A stretch of DNA of 64,000 nt. It comes from Heliopora coerulea. Taxonomy: Eukaryota > Cnidaria > Anthozoa > Scleralcyonacea > Helioporidae. This document shows positions 23,789 to 35,506 of this stretch, piece by piece. The stretch's first letter is position 1. Each line of letters opens with the position of its first letter. The translations under genes and the position numbers were made by a program. The notes beneath the pieces were generated by a model, which was given only the letters and a program-made list of their open reading frames with translations, was not told where the DNA came from and did not search any database. The stretch is from contig JASJOG010000073.1 in the NCBI GenBank assembly GCA_030142905.1, forward strand, positions 1,116,001-1,180,000, written 5' to 3'.

Positions 23789-23821
<33 letters not shown>
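23617..23821 (-). mobile_element. Short (TA)n-bounded unit carrying a hammerhead ribozyme
   Basis: On the minus strand about 165 bp lie between a (TA)n tract at 23793-23821 and a TA-rich tract at 23619-23630. The unit contains an A-box-like TAGTTAGAGCGCTCTGG stretch and ends in a hammerhead ribozyme. The (TA)n bounds match those of the Penelope-like element at 14481-17283, so it could be a solo terminal repeat or non-autonomous relative. There is no coding capacity. Confidence 0.6.
23631..23676 (-). ncRNA. Hammerhead ribozyme, type I
   Basis: On the minus strand: stem I ACTACA (23671-23676) pairs perfectly with TGTAGT (23631-23636). Core CTGATGA (23664-23670). Stem II GGCC/GGCC (23660-23663 and 23651-23654) closes the 5-nt loop CAATA. 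GAA (23648-23650). Stem III ACGG/CCGT (23638-23647) with a TT loop. Canonical C (23637) completes the GTC cleavage triplet. Every conserved core base is present, making this the clearest RNA element in the window. Stem III is short, as in Penelope-like and retrozyme hammerheads. Confidence 0.92.
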
Positions 23822-23824
<3 letters not shown>

Positions 23825-24904
23825 ACATACATACATAAAGTGAAAACTTTGCTTCCTACTCACCACGCGTGTAACGGACTCTGTGCACGTCGAGATTAGT
23901 ACCCTCGCACTACGCTTCGCGCGCTGAGCGAGGCGACAATCAGTTTGGGAGCTAATTGCCCAGGGCCAGATGTTTCCCCACCCTAAGCACGTCGTAATGC
24001 TTGCCCACCAGGTAATCCAAAATGCAAGCGCCCAACAGTAATAGTTTCAAAACATTATTGACCAAAATTAAGTGATATTGTAAACTACAAAACAGACAAG
24101 TTCACACTCAATACTCTCCTTTATTTTTAGCGCTAGTCTGTAAGACCTTACAAATGGTCTACCTTGATAATAGATTTCTACATAAAAGAAAGTATACTTG
24201 GCAAACTTCATATGAAACATATTCAATGTCACCTCCGCTTATGTGATATGGTCGATGAAACGGCGTGGTTTTTGGGTAGGAACTGTGGATCAAGTGTCTG
24301 TGGTTCCAAATTGTGTGACGAAGTACACAAAGGTATTCATGAAGGTTTCACAGGAAAAAAGTACCATTGCAGCAAAACCAAAGACCTGGAGGGAAGAAAG
24401 TAGTTGAAATTAATTTAGAACTTTCCAGACGTCAATTTGCGAAACCGTCCTCATGTCAAGTAATGTTTTACACCGATACACAGTAAATGGTTGGATTCTT
24501 TCATGTTGTGGGCGAATCCTCATATTTCAGGCTGCCGATCGAGGGCGCTATGAAAAGCGTATCTGGGGGATCAGTAGCTGGGATTAGTGTTCGCTCATTT
24601 TATACCCTGAACTGCATTTTTCCCATTTAAATATGATCAAGGATACATTCAAATTCCAAATTCTACTTGATGCCACTTGAGTGATTTCGTTTGAAAAAAA
24701 ATGACAGTATGCAACACTTCCCTCCAAACTGCCGTTCGGGTTGTTTTTAAACGTTCAATTCATTGCACTTTCCATGCAAAATATCAAGATTCACCTCAAG
24801 GCAATATCGTAACACATCACATATCCGTATAGTTAATTTAATTGAACGTTAAACTAGTCATAAAATAATGTAATATAAAGTTAATGGACGACTGAATGAC
24901 TAAC
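23822..24904. other. Non-coding interval, probable intron or 3' flank
   Basis: No recognisable repeat or domain. It lies downstream of the minus-strand membrane-protein exons, so the missing last exon of that gene would be expected here or beyond. I did not find it. Confidence 0.4.
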
Positions 24905-25492
24905 CACTCCTGCAATCAGATATCCACACTGCGAATCGGCCTTTTCTTGTTTGAGCCAGTTACATATGCTACCTTTAAAGAGCATCCCAGACGAGGAGGT
25001 TGTGATTTTTTTTTGATTATAATGCGTTGCAGCAACGGCGACAAAAACAGAAGAGATCAAGAGAAGCATTGCCAAGGTACCATTTACAATCATCACCTTG
25101 ATAACAAGCAAAGGAAAACAAATCTATAAGTTGAATTTCTTCCGTTTTCATTCGCAGTTTTAATGTGCGAACAACCTCGAGAAACTGGTGTGTGAAAAGT
25201 GTATCTACTTACACATAACGACCAGTTGATCGCAGGAAATCTCTCATGAAGTCCAATGATGAAAGTAGAAAGCAGAGCAACAACTAGAATCCATCCAACC
25301 ACTACAACAGCCATAAAAATCTGCAAAGATGCTTTTTTTCCCGCAACTGCAAAGAATCCATCTGGCGTCGTGTTTAGGAAGAATCCTACCAGTCCAGTTG
25401 CAACCAAAAGCATAAGCTTAAAGCAAACGAATTCAAAATTCAACTGGATAAAGGGTTTCTTGAGTTCAAATTTGCTTGGAGCACCCAAATGG
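24905..25492 (-). CDS. Multi-span membrane protein, two internal exons (MARVEL-like)
   Basis: Exon 25213-25492 (acceptor TTTCTCCAG, donor GTAAGT) encodes about 93 residues with two hydrophobic spans, one near FVCFKLMLLVATGLVGFF and one near FMAVVVVGWILVVALLSTFI. Exon 24905-25096 (acceptor TTGTTATCAAG, donor GTTAGT) adds 64 codons with a third span (TLAMLLLISSVFVAVAA), then a hydrophilic, cysteine-containing loop ending GYLIAGV. Phases agree (0 and 0). Three spans with short loops, and a fourth expected in the next exon, resemble MARVEL/CMTM-type tetraspan proteins that act in vesicle and plasma membranes; this is an architecture-based guess. The first exon and last exon were not found. The exon at 33815-33895 looks like the last exon of a sister gene. 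Confidence 0.7.
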
Positions 25493-26805
25493 CTGGAGAA
25501 AGAATTGGGAAATTAGCCCTGAGGGAGAACTAGGACATCCGTCCGAAAGATGAGTGGGTTCCGGCTCTTTGACTTCTCCCGGTGGCGATAACCCTCGCGA
25601 CATATCAGGTTTGTTAGCCTGTTCTACCATGAGGGGAAAATGCCCTTGCACAGGGTTCGGATATTTCCTTGCATGTTAGTTGGCGTAATTGTTGACGACG
25701 ATTCCAAACAAAATTGATGAAAAAATGCTATACTAGTATATACTTTGAGAAGGATTTTCATTGAAATGAAAATTCTCTTCAAAATATTAGTTATTTTAAA
25801 GAAAAAGCCCCTTACTGTAAAAATGAAACAATTGTCCTGGTTCACTTACAAATTCTAGCATCTTTAAAACACATGGAGCGGATACGAGATAATTCAAACC
25901 TTTCGGAATCCGTACCATGTCGATGATCTAGTTTCAACGAAAAAAATCTGTTAATTCCGAGACTTGCCACCATCTTATAGAAATATGCTCAAGGCCGTAA
26001 GGAATTTTGAGTGGATATTTGTGATATTTCTAATCATGGCAGCAGACAATAGTTTGATTATGGGCTCTCAAGGATTCCAGGAGTATGTGGTCACTGAACT
26101 AAGAAAAGTCGACTCCGATTTTAATCGTTTATTATTAAGGATATTTTAAGTAGGCAAATTAAAAGCATCATTGAACAAGAAGGTAAAAGGAGGAAATCTG
26201 AGTCTGTGTAGATTTATTGTAAATAGTTTTTGCTTTAGTCGGCGTTTTTATTTTTAATGTAAATATGTGTGAACTTTCTAACATATTTATTTCATGTATA
26301 GTTTTATACCCTTTTGGAAGTTGGACTTTCATTGTAACTTGCATTTTTAACTTTATTTAAGATGTCGAGTTTAAATATTTTTTGAGCTGATGGCCCAACG
26401 TTGGGTCAAAATGGTTGTTCGTTCTAAACATCCAGTAAACTAGTTTTTGATGAATCATTTAGCAAATGGGATGCTACCCCAAAAAATGCACGAAAAACTA
26501 AAGTTTTGAAATGACATTGCCATTATACTAAGACTTCAACGGTGAACAATGAATCCGGCGCTTAAAATTCAGGAATTGCACACATGCATATATGTTCATA
26601 AATTTTAAACCATGTTTCACAGAACAACATAAATTACCAGCAGGAGGGGCTTAGCAACCTTTACGCAAAAATAAAAATTTTAATTAGCTTTTCGGCATTT
26701 GGTTGGTCACTTTATATCCTGCTACCTTGCATGTATAATATCTTCCGTTTTGACTTCAACTAAATGCTCAAGTTGATAAGGAAGTTTGGTTCGAAACATC
26801 GTGTA
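25493..26805. other. Intronic or upstream non-coding DNA
   Basis: No clear exon. A plus-strand frame at 25964-26149 (MLKAVRNFEWIFVIFLIMAA) could be a short membrane peptide but has no splice or family support. Confidence 0.35.
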
Positions 26806-26954
26806 CTATTTCAAAAACTTGTTCTGCTTGTTTGATCACGGTATCAAAGCACTCGAAAACAATAAATCTCGAGGGGCAAAGCCTCGAGAGATTCACTGCT
26901 TTTGAGTGTTTTGATACCGTGATCAAACACACAGAACGAATTTTTGAAAAATAG
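26806..26954. repeat. Palindromic MITE-like repeat
   Basis: Arms of about 65-70 bp (26806-26876 and 26885-26954) are inverted copies, with TTTGATCACGGTATCAAA shared and a CCTCGAGA core near the centre. No target duplication or tRNA or ribozyme motif is evident. Confidence 0.9.
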
Positions 26955-29028
26955 CATCTCAAATGAAAGGCGTTGAACCCATCTGGCACTGTTGTGAGAC
27001 TTGGGGATTGTTTAATTAACATAAATGAAACACTAATGTTTGATGAAGTGTTTGACGCAGTGTTTTACTGGTGTTTGAAAGCCCATTCACGTAACAGAAT
27101 GGGATTGCCTGATTGACTAAAATTCACATGAATTATTGAGTTTGAGAATAATTTGTCATTTTCATATTTATTAACAACAACAACTTTATTAGTACTTTTA
27201 TATGCATCTGGTGGTGAGAGTGAAACATTTAAATTACTAAGAGTGAAATGACGCCCTGGAACTGTGCATTTGAATACCGTTATACTCGGGAACTCAATGA
27301 ATTTTACCTAGTTCTTCGTGATATTTCCCATAGGAAATGTATAGTTGTAAAGAATTTACTTTATTACACCCAAAATACACGAACATCTTTTCTAACGATT
27401 TTATTAAATTAAGCGATCAGAGTTCAATATATCAACTAAGTTCTGCACTATGGTTTAAAACAAACAAAGCGAAACCAAGTTTTAGTATTAACACTGGTTC
27501 AAATACTCTTTAGTTGTTTCATTTCTTGAAATCTTTAATACCCATTTATCTTTTACCACTGCTTATTCAACATTCGAGACATCTAGTTTTATATTTATTT
27601 CTTTCTACTTGTTTGTTCTTATGCTTGATCATTCCGCTTGATCATTGCTATCTTCATACTAATGAACTTTCTGGATAGGTAATAATAACGTAATATTGTT
27701 ATGAGCAAATATTTACATGCCATCTATTTTCTGTCATCTGTTATGTTTGTTTGAGAGAGTTCAATTTAATGAACGAAGTTAACACCCAGCAGGGAAAAAG
27801 CTTGTAGAAAATTACTTTCAATGAACACTAAGTACCTGCTGTTTAAATAATTATCAATTAAGTCAAGTCATAAAACCAGAAAACATATGGCCTATTGCAT
27901 TCTTTCGAGTTTCGTATCCTTTACTTTTTGATAGAAAACAGTTAACATGCCATGAATACTGGACTGGGTGATTATGGTTTTTTTCTACCTTCAGATAAAT
28001 ATGGTGAACGCCCTTCAGATTAAGTCTTATTGACATTATGTCGGCCATTCATGGAGTACTCCTTTTTAAACTATGAAAGTTTAGACAGACCAAATGGCTA
28101 CATTAATGTCGAATGCAGTGCAAAGTCTGCTCAATATTTCAGGTTTCTTTAAATTATATCACAACTGATTAAGCCAATTTCCCAGTAGCTATGATCGTGA
28201 GAAATTGAATGGAAATAGCTGATCATCCACCTACGTAATTTATGTATTTCATTGCAAGAGCAAAGCCTCATCAGTGTTCACCGTTGACACGAAGCCTCCA
28301 AACAATGCTTCACGTTATTTCAAGCATACTGAAATGGCGCTGTCTTAACAACAGATTGGTTATCTCTCGGTTTTAGAAAATGGATGAAACGTGTCACATT
28401 GGAAATCATCGTCCAATGCTTGAAAAAGCATAGAAAATGGTAAAAAGACGGAGCTGTTGCAAACTGTTTAAATACTTTACGTTTTGAGAGCTGTAAAGTA
28501 GAAACAACCAAACATTTTGCAATTTAACTAAACCACAATATATCCTTCTAGAGCTAAAACGGCTGCATGTCTCCTACCTGAAACATTCTTGAAAACGTGT
28601 CCAACCAAGAAGATTAAAATGTCGCCTGGTTCAACTGATTCACCCTTGCCCCTCGCCAAACTGATGTGAATGTTGGAAGGCAGGATCAACTTTGACGAGT
28701 CGCATCCCCAGTGACCCTAATCTATTATTCATGACATGCGTGCTAGAAATACCGAGAAATGGTCAGAGCAGTGTTTCCGCTTTGGGCACGACAAAATTTT
28801 CTCTTTTTATTCTGATTTTCCTCATTTCAGTCCAAAGTTTCCTTCAGAAATACTCAAATTTCCTTCAAATTTTGTTCAGATTTCATTCACATTTATCATA
28901 AAATTAAACATAATTGTGTTGCTGAAATTAATGAATCATTGCTTTGTTACGTTTGAACGAGGATGAGCGTGGTGCTGGGGAACCGGAACAAGACTGTCAG
29001 CCAACCTGTAGTGATCTTTGTGAACTAG
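26955..29028. other. Non-coding AT-rich interval
   Basis: No gene recognised. 28240-28300 contains a decayed hammerhead-like arrangement (TCATCAG ... TTTC) without valid pairing. 28790-28890 has TTTCCTTCAAAT-type motifs also seen inside the element at 31464-31872. Confidence 0.4.
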
Positions 29029-29317
29029 GATCCTCACGGGCATACATACACAATGATAAATTCCCAAACCTTTAATATGTTTTTAACATATCTTTCAAAG
29101 TTCAAAGGTAATACCAAAACAAGTTAGATTTATGAAACATGAATAATTTACGATCACGTTGCCGAACAATGCTATAGCGTATCTCAAACATTCCTCAACA
29201 AAAGCGCTTTTACGGTTACTATTCGCAGTTCAAAAAGTCAGTTAATATGAATTAATATTACCAATTGATTACCTGTCTTCTTTGACAAATGTAGAAATTG
29301 AAAATAACTCAAAATTC

Positions 29318-30538
29318 GCCACTTTAGAAACGAGTGACAACCTGGGTCGAGTTTAGTCTCGCAAAGGCGCTTGGGATTGTTAGTGGGGCAAGGGTCGTCA
29401 TTTTGTTAAATAATTGTGTGATATCATCCGAAGTATGAAGCATAATTGCTGTATTTCTGGCTGCGATATCAGTCACAGAAACAAATCTGATGTTGTGTTT
29501 TACTGCATACCCAAAGACCCAGAACTACGTAGAACCTACAATGTTCTTTTGAAAAACGACAGTTTAAAGCTGAATTCTCCAAACACACATATCTGCTGGA
29601 AACACTGGGAAATAAGTAAAAAACTGAGTTGAAAACATCTTCCTTCTGTGTTTCCTTGGACTAAAGTTACACAGAAGAGAAGAAAACTTTATCGAAAAAC
29701 TGATGAAGAAGTCCAACGATATCGGAAGAGGAGACGATCAGCAACCGTGGCTCCAAACGCTTGTGAACTCGAAAACACTCAAACATCGCCTGTTGTTGTG
29801 AGTAAATCAACCTATACCAGTTCAGACAGTCCTTCATTTTACTCAGACGAAGAAGTTCAAACAAGGGAGGTATCTGTTCAAACCCAGTATGATACTGAAT
29901 TATCAAAATTGAAAGAAGATAATGCCAAGCTTCATAGTGAATTGCAAGAAGCCAGACAGAAAATCCTAAGCCTTACAGTGGTTAGCAGTGCTGCCACTAG
30001 CTTTGAAATTGAGAAATACAAGGATAGTGATAAAGATACTGAGTTTTATACAGGGTTCTCAAGCTACAAAATGCTTCTTCTCTGTTCTAATCTTGTTGAA
30101 GAGTCAGCTAAGCACATGAGCTATGGAAATCATGACAGAATGAACTTTGAGTAGTCAAACATTGGAACAACTGTTTCAGCAATAGTAAGAACATGGCTTA
30201 CATTTTTAAGAGCTGAATTTGAACCACTCATTAAGTTGCCATCAAGAGATATTATTCGCCTGCTTACTCCAAAGTCATTCAAAGAACTTTTTCCTAAAGT
30301 TGTCATTATTGTTGACCGTACAGAAGTGGAGATGGAAACAACTACAATCATGAACGCTTTTAGCAAGTTTTGCGCCCGGTATATCGTTCTCGGTCAAAGT
30401 AATTTCACTTTTCGGATGCAACAACAACTCTTTACTTCGCAATCCGCCGTTTTGCCTGTCAGTGTGTCCCCTGCAACAATCCCAAAAGTCTTTGCGAGAC
30501 TAAACTCGACCCAGTGTGCTGCTCCTTTCTATAGCGGC
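29318..30538 (+). mobile_element. THAP-domain DNA transposon, internally deleted
   Basis: A 1221-bp insertion absent from copy 1. The ends form a long inverted repeat of about 60-75 bp (29318-29392 against 30460-30538), sharing CTGGGTCGAGTTTAGTCTCG. Only AATT is common to both flanks, so the target duplication is unclear. THAP finger, coiled coil and a catalytic-domain start in this order fit the ISL2EU/IS5-like or related THAP transposases. The second half of the transposase is missing. Confidence 0.88.
29414..30366 (+). pseudogene. THAP-domain transposase, truncated
   Basis: 29414-29632 encodes a THAP zinc finger of C2CH type: CCISGC, then VVFYCIPKDPELRRTYNVLL, closing with CWKHW. After a stop at 29630, 29648-30154 encodes a basic stretch (KRRKLYRKTDEEVQRYRKRRR), an acidic linker, then a coiled coil (ELSKLKEDNAKLHSELQEAR). 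After another stop, 30236-30345 gives RLLTPKSFKELFPKVVIIVD, the start of a DDE_Tnp_4-like domain with its first catalytic aspartate in the IVDRTEV motif. The sequence then runs directly into the right terminal repeat, so the remaining catalytic residues are deleted. Confidence 0.85.
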
Positions 30539-31463
30539 TAATTGAATTTTCGTAACCAGTCCGAACATAAACAGTCATATTCGTAATAATTTGGTTTGAA
30601 GGAACAAAACTGCCAGCTGGAAAACCTGTCACGAAGTCTAAATTACACCTCTTTTGATATATAAAAAAAGAACGAATGTCTTGGTCACTCTTGGATATCT
30701 TAGCTGATATGAGTCAGCAAATGACAAAAATAATGTCATATTTCAACATCAATACAGAGCTTTTAGGTTTGGATTTGAGGCATTTTCGGCGTTTGTTTAG
30801 TGAATAGTCTCCCTAAATAAGACGAACTTTACCATTTTACTCTTGCAAATACCAGACGATTCTACTTGTCAAGGGGGGAACTTCAGAGTTGAAAGGGTTA
30901 AGTAAAAATTACGCTTGTTTTGACAAGTAGTTCTTCAACAGCAGTGACAAGATTATGAAATCACGAATTTTGGAACCATAAACTGTACATCTGACAAATA
31001 CATCAGGAAATTGCAAATTCACAGTTCACAATACATCTAAAACAGTTTCAGAGTCGTCGGATACATTTTATTTCAAGTTAAATAGAAAGATTTAAGACAA
31101 TTGTGTTTTAGTTCGGTATTTGGACATTTCAGTGCGATTTACATTTGGTGATCTACGTCTGATCCTGGCACAAAATATAGAAACAACAAAATGTTGTCAC
31201 TTTCAAATGATGCGACAACTGTTCCAAAACGTTAAATTTAATTTGCGATCTTTTGTTATGAAGACTAAAAGATTGCGCTTTTATCGCAGTATTAGAGTGC
31301 ATACAGTACATTCCGGTTGCAACTTAAAAAGCTATTCAAAAGTCGCTCGGATTATTTTTGTTGTCTTCAGATAGCGAACTTTGCACAAATGATTGACGTT
31401 TAACCTGATTTGTTAGTTTTGCGTCAGCTAATGGAACATTGCAGACAAAAGTGTTAAATAGTG

Positions 31464-31872
31464 CAGGTTTCATGAAATTTCCTTCAAAATTCCTTCAAAT
31501 TCTCAAAAAACCCTGTAAATTTCCTTCAAAATTTTGTTTCCGTCAAATTTTCTTCATTTTGTGAAAATTTCCTTGAAAAAAAAAATTTCCTTCAAATTGG
31601 AAGCTCTGGGTCAAAGTATTTGTAGAAAAACCACGCATAATGAAAAATGAAACGGTAATTGTAAATGAAACTAAAAAGCATTCTATTATGAAGTGGAATA
31701 TGGTTAAGTGAAAGAATTCAACTTTAGTATTTTTGACATTGTTTTTCATCGCTAAAAACATCCCTTGTGCATGCAAATACAATATAAGGAATTTACAAAC
31801 ATCATACCAAGGGTCTTTTTTCCGGGTATAATAACCCGTTCCAAACTGGAATGTTACAACTTCTGAAACCTG
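31464..31872. mobile_element. Non-autonomous hAT-like element
   Basis: A 409-bp insertion missing from copy 1. Terminal inverted repeat CAGGTTTCA...TGAAACCTG, with an 8-bp target duplication carrying one mismatch (AAATAGTG at 31456-31463, GAATAGTG at 31873-31880). The interior has repeated TTTCCTTCAAA motifs and no transposase. Confidence 0.9.
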
Positions 31873-33814
31873 GAATAGTGCTGCATGGATTAATTTCTTG
31901 GGTAAAAATAAATAACCGAGCAATGAAGAATTAACCAGTCATTCCAAAGATTTTCTTTGGTAATTACATTTGTACGGCCATTAGAGAACTGAGGTTTCTT
32001 TTTACTTTCGTTTTTTAACGATCCTGATAAAAACAAATGGCTTATACTTATGTTAAAGTATCGTTAATTTTTTTGTGGGCGGACAAATATCAAGTGGTTC
32101 TTGACCTTCATTATCTTGAACACGTGATAAACTCTGGTCACATGGACACATGACATAACCACTCCACTCGGAAATGTTTTTCTTGGGATAAAAGTAGTAA
32201 ACACCCCTCAAAGTGTAGACCAGTTCACTGTATCTCCGAAGCAGTTAATATTACAAATATCGGTAAAAGATTTAGATCGTTAAAGCAGAACAAAATTGGG
32301 TTACTTGATAATGAAAATTGCGTGTTAAGTCAAAGCTAAAATATCACATGCCAAGCCATCATCATAAAATATGTCATTAATGTAACTTCAACTAAATGAA
32401 AATCAAACCCGAATATCCTATTTTAGCATTAAGATTAATAGGAGGGCTGGGAAAAGTAATACTCGCATGCACCTCTGAAACGTTCGCAACTTTGAAAATT
32501 TTGAATATGTCGGCCAGGACATTGGAGAATGACGAGTTCATCGAAGTAAGTTGAAGGAAATAAGCAAAAGAAACAATTTCGTGGGTCATACAGAATTGAT
32601 GATAAACAAGGAAAACAACTTGTTGTTTCTGTTTACCTTATCAATTTTTCAAAGAGTTAAAGATCATATTAGAAAATTACGGCAAGAAATGCAACTATTT
32701 GTTGTGAAATCATAAGGAAGTTCTATTGCTCCGTTAGATCCGGCTGTCTTATTAAGGCTTCGAAGTTCCCATGTAAAAACGAGTTGAAATTCAGCCATCT
32801 TACAAGGGCTTTCAATTATAATTCTACTGTTTCACTTTGATTAAGCTTGGATAAAAAGACTGGGACTCTCAGTCTTGAAAGATAAACTTGTTTCCAAAAC
32901 AATGGATCAACGTACTATCTTCGGTCAATTTACTCTTATCAAAATTTTTTTATTTATTCTTAATTAACGAGAATGAGTGGTCCAAATAGAGACTCCCTCC
33001 GTTGTTCGCTGTTACCCATACCAGATCTATCACCTGTCGTATGGTTTGTTAAAAATCATTCGGTCGGAGAATCTGGCTCGATCTCAGTGGTTTCACCCAA
33101 ATTGTCCTTTCCTTTTTCGGAAACCACTGCTAACCGCAACTGCAGTAGCATGTCCATCGCGTAGAGAATGAATGAAACAAAGCAAAAAGTCTAGATAAAG
33201 GAAGAAACAACAAAGCTTTGATCAAAAATTTTATATTCTGTGTGTTAATGACCTGCCTTGACTCTACTTAGCACCGAAACCCGAAGCTATAAGTATATGA
33301 GAATTGACCCCTCGTGAGGTAGAATGGATCAGATACTATATCCAACGTTTTTAATAATTAAACTCAGGTTTCGAAACACTGAGAAATATGTAAAGTTATC
33401 TTAGTAAATTTTTTAAATTTTACATCGAGAGAAAGAATAAATGATTTGAGTACTAAATCAGTTTGTGTTACCTTCTGTGATATTCAGAAATGTGTTGACA
33501 CTCTAGGCGTTTACTGAACAGATTAACTTGTGTATCGTGGTTACCATGCATGCACGGTTGACATTATAAGATTATGGTTTAACCTACAGCCGTCGTTTAT
33601 ATATAGCTAAATAAATTTACTTCCATATACTTAATTTTTTGTATATTTCCTTACACAATGCCCGGACACCAAGCATTTTTTCTATTCCTTATTTTAACCT
33701 ACAAAATCGTCTTGTCTTGTTAATTTTATCTGTACTCCTTATCGCAGCAACGATGAGGTTATTACAGTCAACGGACCAGGTTGCAACTGCCCATGAATTA
33801 CAAAGACCAGAAGC

Positions 33815-33895
33815 TTAGTAAATTCGTGTGTCTTCAGCAAGAATACTGGCTGCGATCACAAACAACACAGTAAAAACCAAAAATGTAATACCAGC
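33815..33895 (-). CDS. Terminal exon of a membrane protein
   Basis: After a strong acceptor (CTTTTCTCTGCAG) 26 codons and a stop encode AGITFLVFTVLFVIAASILA followed by EDTRIY. This is one membrane span with a short polar tail. It enters in phase 0, the phase in which the 24905-25096 exon ends, and is what the missing fourth span of that protein should look like. Because it lies upstream, on the minus strand, of that exon, it must belong to another gene, probably a tandem paralogue. Its upstream exons were not identified with confidence; 34818-35013 is a candidate. Confidence 0.6.
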   Translation of the reverse strand, partial: AGITFLVFTVLFVIAASILAEDTRIY

Positions 33896-34817
33896 CTGCA
33901 GAGAAAAGATTCACGTGGACAATTCTAGTGACAAACGCTGGAAAAAGCTCGATTACTACTTGGCTATGTACAAATATGTTTTCACTTGTTTCTCGTGGGA
34001 AATGTTTTGTATTTTGCTAATTATCGTTTCTTTTACGTCTAAAACATCCACCATCGCATTTCATTTTGGATTTTTAACGATCAAAATTATCAATATACTT
34101 GGACTCTTTAAAACTGAAATTGCGCAGGCTAATTGACAAGTTTAAAGAACATGTCGAATGCCGTAGATAATTCAAAATGAGCAACAAGATCGCAGACATT
34201 GCCTGCGAAAAAGCTCTCGATTTATTGAACCTTTTAAGGTACACCGAGCCCTAGCCGCTTATCATGATAAGAATGTGTCAAACTAAACTCTGACAAGTAA
34301 ATTTTACTTAGTAGTGGGTTCTGTCAGTAAACCAGCATGACTTTTCAAGTGAGAGTTTTCAGGTTTCTAAATGAGACAATTTTCACCAACTTAAAACGTG
34401 ATCGACAAGCAAAAGCCTAACTTGGAAAATTGAAATGTAGGAGCAAGATAATAGTATCGAAGGCACTATCGAAAGAATTTGATCATTTCTAGTGACGTAA
34501 AATCTACGTGGATTTGGAAGATGACTTCAGATGAGGAAAAAAAGCTGTTTATGACAGAGCAAACATAAAATCCCTTTAAAAAGGGCTGGAATTGCGATCC
34601 CCTCGACCCCTTTCCACGCTCTAGGTAAAGTTTCGCATCTGGACACGCCTGCCGTGAGCCGAAACAACTTCGGAGTACGTTTCTCAACGATGCTTTCAGC
34701 AGGTTTGTGTATAAGCAAAATTAACTCTTTGAATGCGGGAGGTCTCTCCCCTCCACGACTTAAATCTTCTGGCGTCAGGCAGAGTAAAATAGAAGAATAT
34801 TTATGCTGGCTGGGGAA
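33896..34817. other. Non-coding, probable intron
   Basis: No repeat or domain recognised; likely intron sequence upstream of the terminal exon at 33815-33895. Confidence 0.4.
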
Positions 34818-35013
34818 GAGTTAAGAACGTAGCATAAGTGGTCAGTCGCTGGATCTGAACTTTTTATGGATTCCAATGGTGAAATAAAAGAACGCGCTGA
34901 TATTGAGAAGAAGACCAACGATTGTGGTGAATAAAAAAATTTCCAGATCGGCTTAGCGTTTTTAAGAAATTCACTAATCCACTCATACACGACAGCGATA
35001 TAAGGAGAGAGGC
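34818..35013 (-). pseudogene. Possible membrane-span exon with frameshift
   Basis: A good acceptor (CTTTGCTTTTTGTAG) precedes a frame reading LSPYIAVVYEWISEFLKNAK. At a run of seven T (about 34935) the frame changes, and the next frame gives a clean hydrophobic span (FTTIVGLLLNISAFFYFTIG) followed by a lysine-rich end and a stop. One extra T would join the two. It could be a decayed exon or an assembly error in a homopolymer. No good donor is seen. Confidence 0.35.
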
Positions 35014-35263
35014 CTACAAAAAGCAAAGATGTACAATCGCATTAACCGTATTATTTCCAGTCATTCCCAGGTATGATTATCCGAGAGCGTTGTAATAGGG
35101 AGGGAAATACATCGTACGAAACTGACTACAGTAATCAATCAGCGCGAGCCATTTTTAGGTATGGCGCGGAAAATCATAGAGATTGTATATGAACTAGAGA
35201 GGGCATGATAGCTAAATGTCATTCAACCGCGGGCGACAAATTGATGCCTGCCATATTAGATAA

Positions 35264-35506
35264 ATGGGGGACAAACCAAAAAAAGCCCTGATGAAAAGTT
35301 CAAGGTCATCGTCAAAATACACCTTCAGGGAAAAAAATCCAACTAAAGAACAGAAAAGGAGTTTTTCCGCGATAAAATTAAATAAAACAAACACGAAACA
35401 ATTTCCTAAACATCGGTTGTTTGACGTCGAGGTTCTCAATAAGACGGAAATAGGCCTGGAGAAGAACAATTTGCTCCCAAATTTAAAAAACAGCGAAGTT
35501 GAATAA
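35264..35506 (+). CDS. Short hypothetical basic protein
   Basis: An 80-codon frame with ATG in good context (AAATGGGG), rich in Lys, Ser and Arg in its first half (MGDKPKKALMKSSRSSSKYT). No domain, no repeat and no neighbour to support function. It may be chance. Confidence 0.2.
   Translation: MGDKPKKALMKSSRSSSKYTFREKNPTKEQKRSFSAIKLNKTNTKQFPKHRLFDVEVLNKTEIGLEKNNLLPNLKNSEVE

Larger units (their letters stand above)
29029..33789. repeat. Segmental duplication, copy 2
   Basis: Homologous to 1-3118. Length is 4761 bp; subtracting the THAP element (1221 bp) and the hAT-like element plus its duplicated target (417 bp) gives 3123 bp against 3118 bp in copy 1. Homology ends at AACTG (33789), the point where the hAT in copy 1 starts. 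To the right of the end lies a membrane-protein terminal exon (33815-33895, minus), so the duplicated block lies just 3' of a gene. Outside the two insertions I see no gene in it. Confidence 0.95.

Noticed and set aside
25964..26149. Short membrane-like plus-strand frame
   Set aside because: No splice signals, no relative, and composition expected by chance in AT-rich DNA.
28200..28300. Hammerhead-like arrangement on the minus strand (CTGATGA ... GAAA)
   Set aside because: Stem II does not close next to the core, stem I does not pair, and the stem III closing pair is missing.
33828..34136. 102-codon plus-strand frame
   Set aside because: It overlaps, on the other strand, a terminal exon with a strong acceptor and has no domain of its own.
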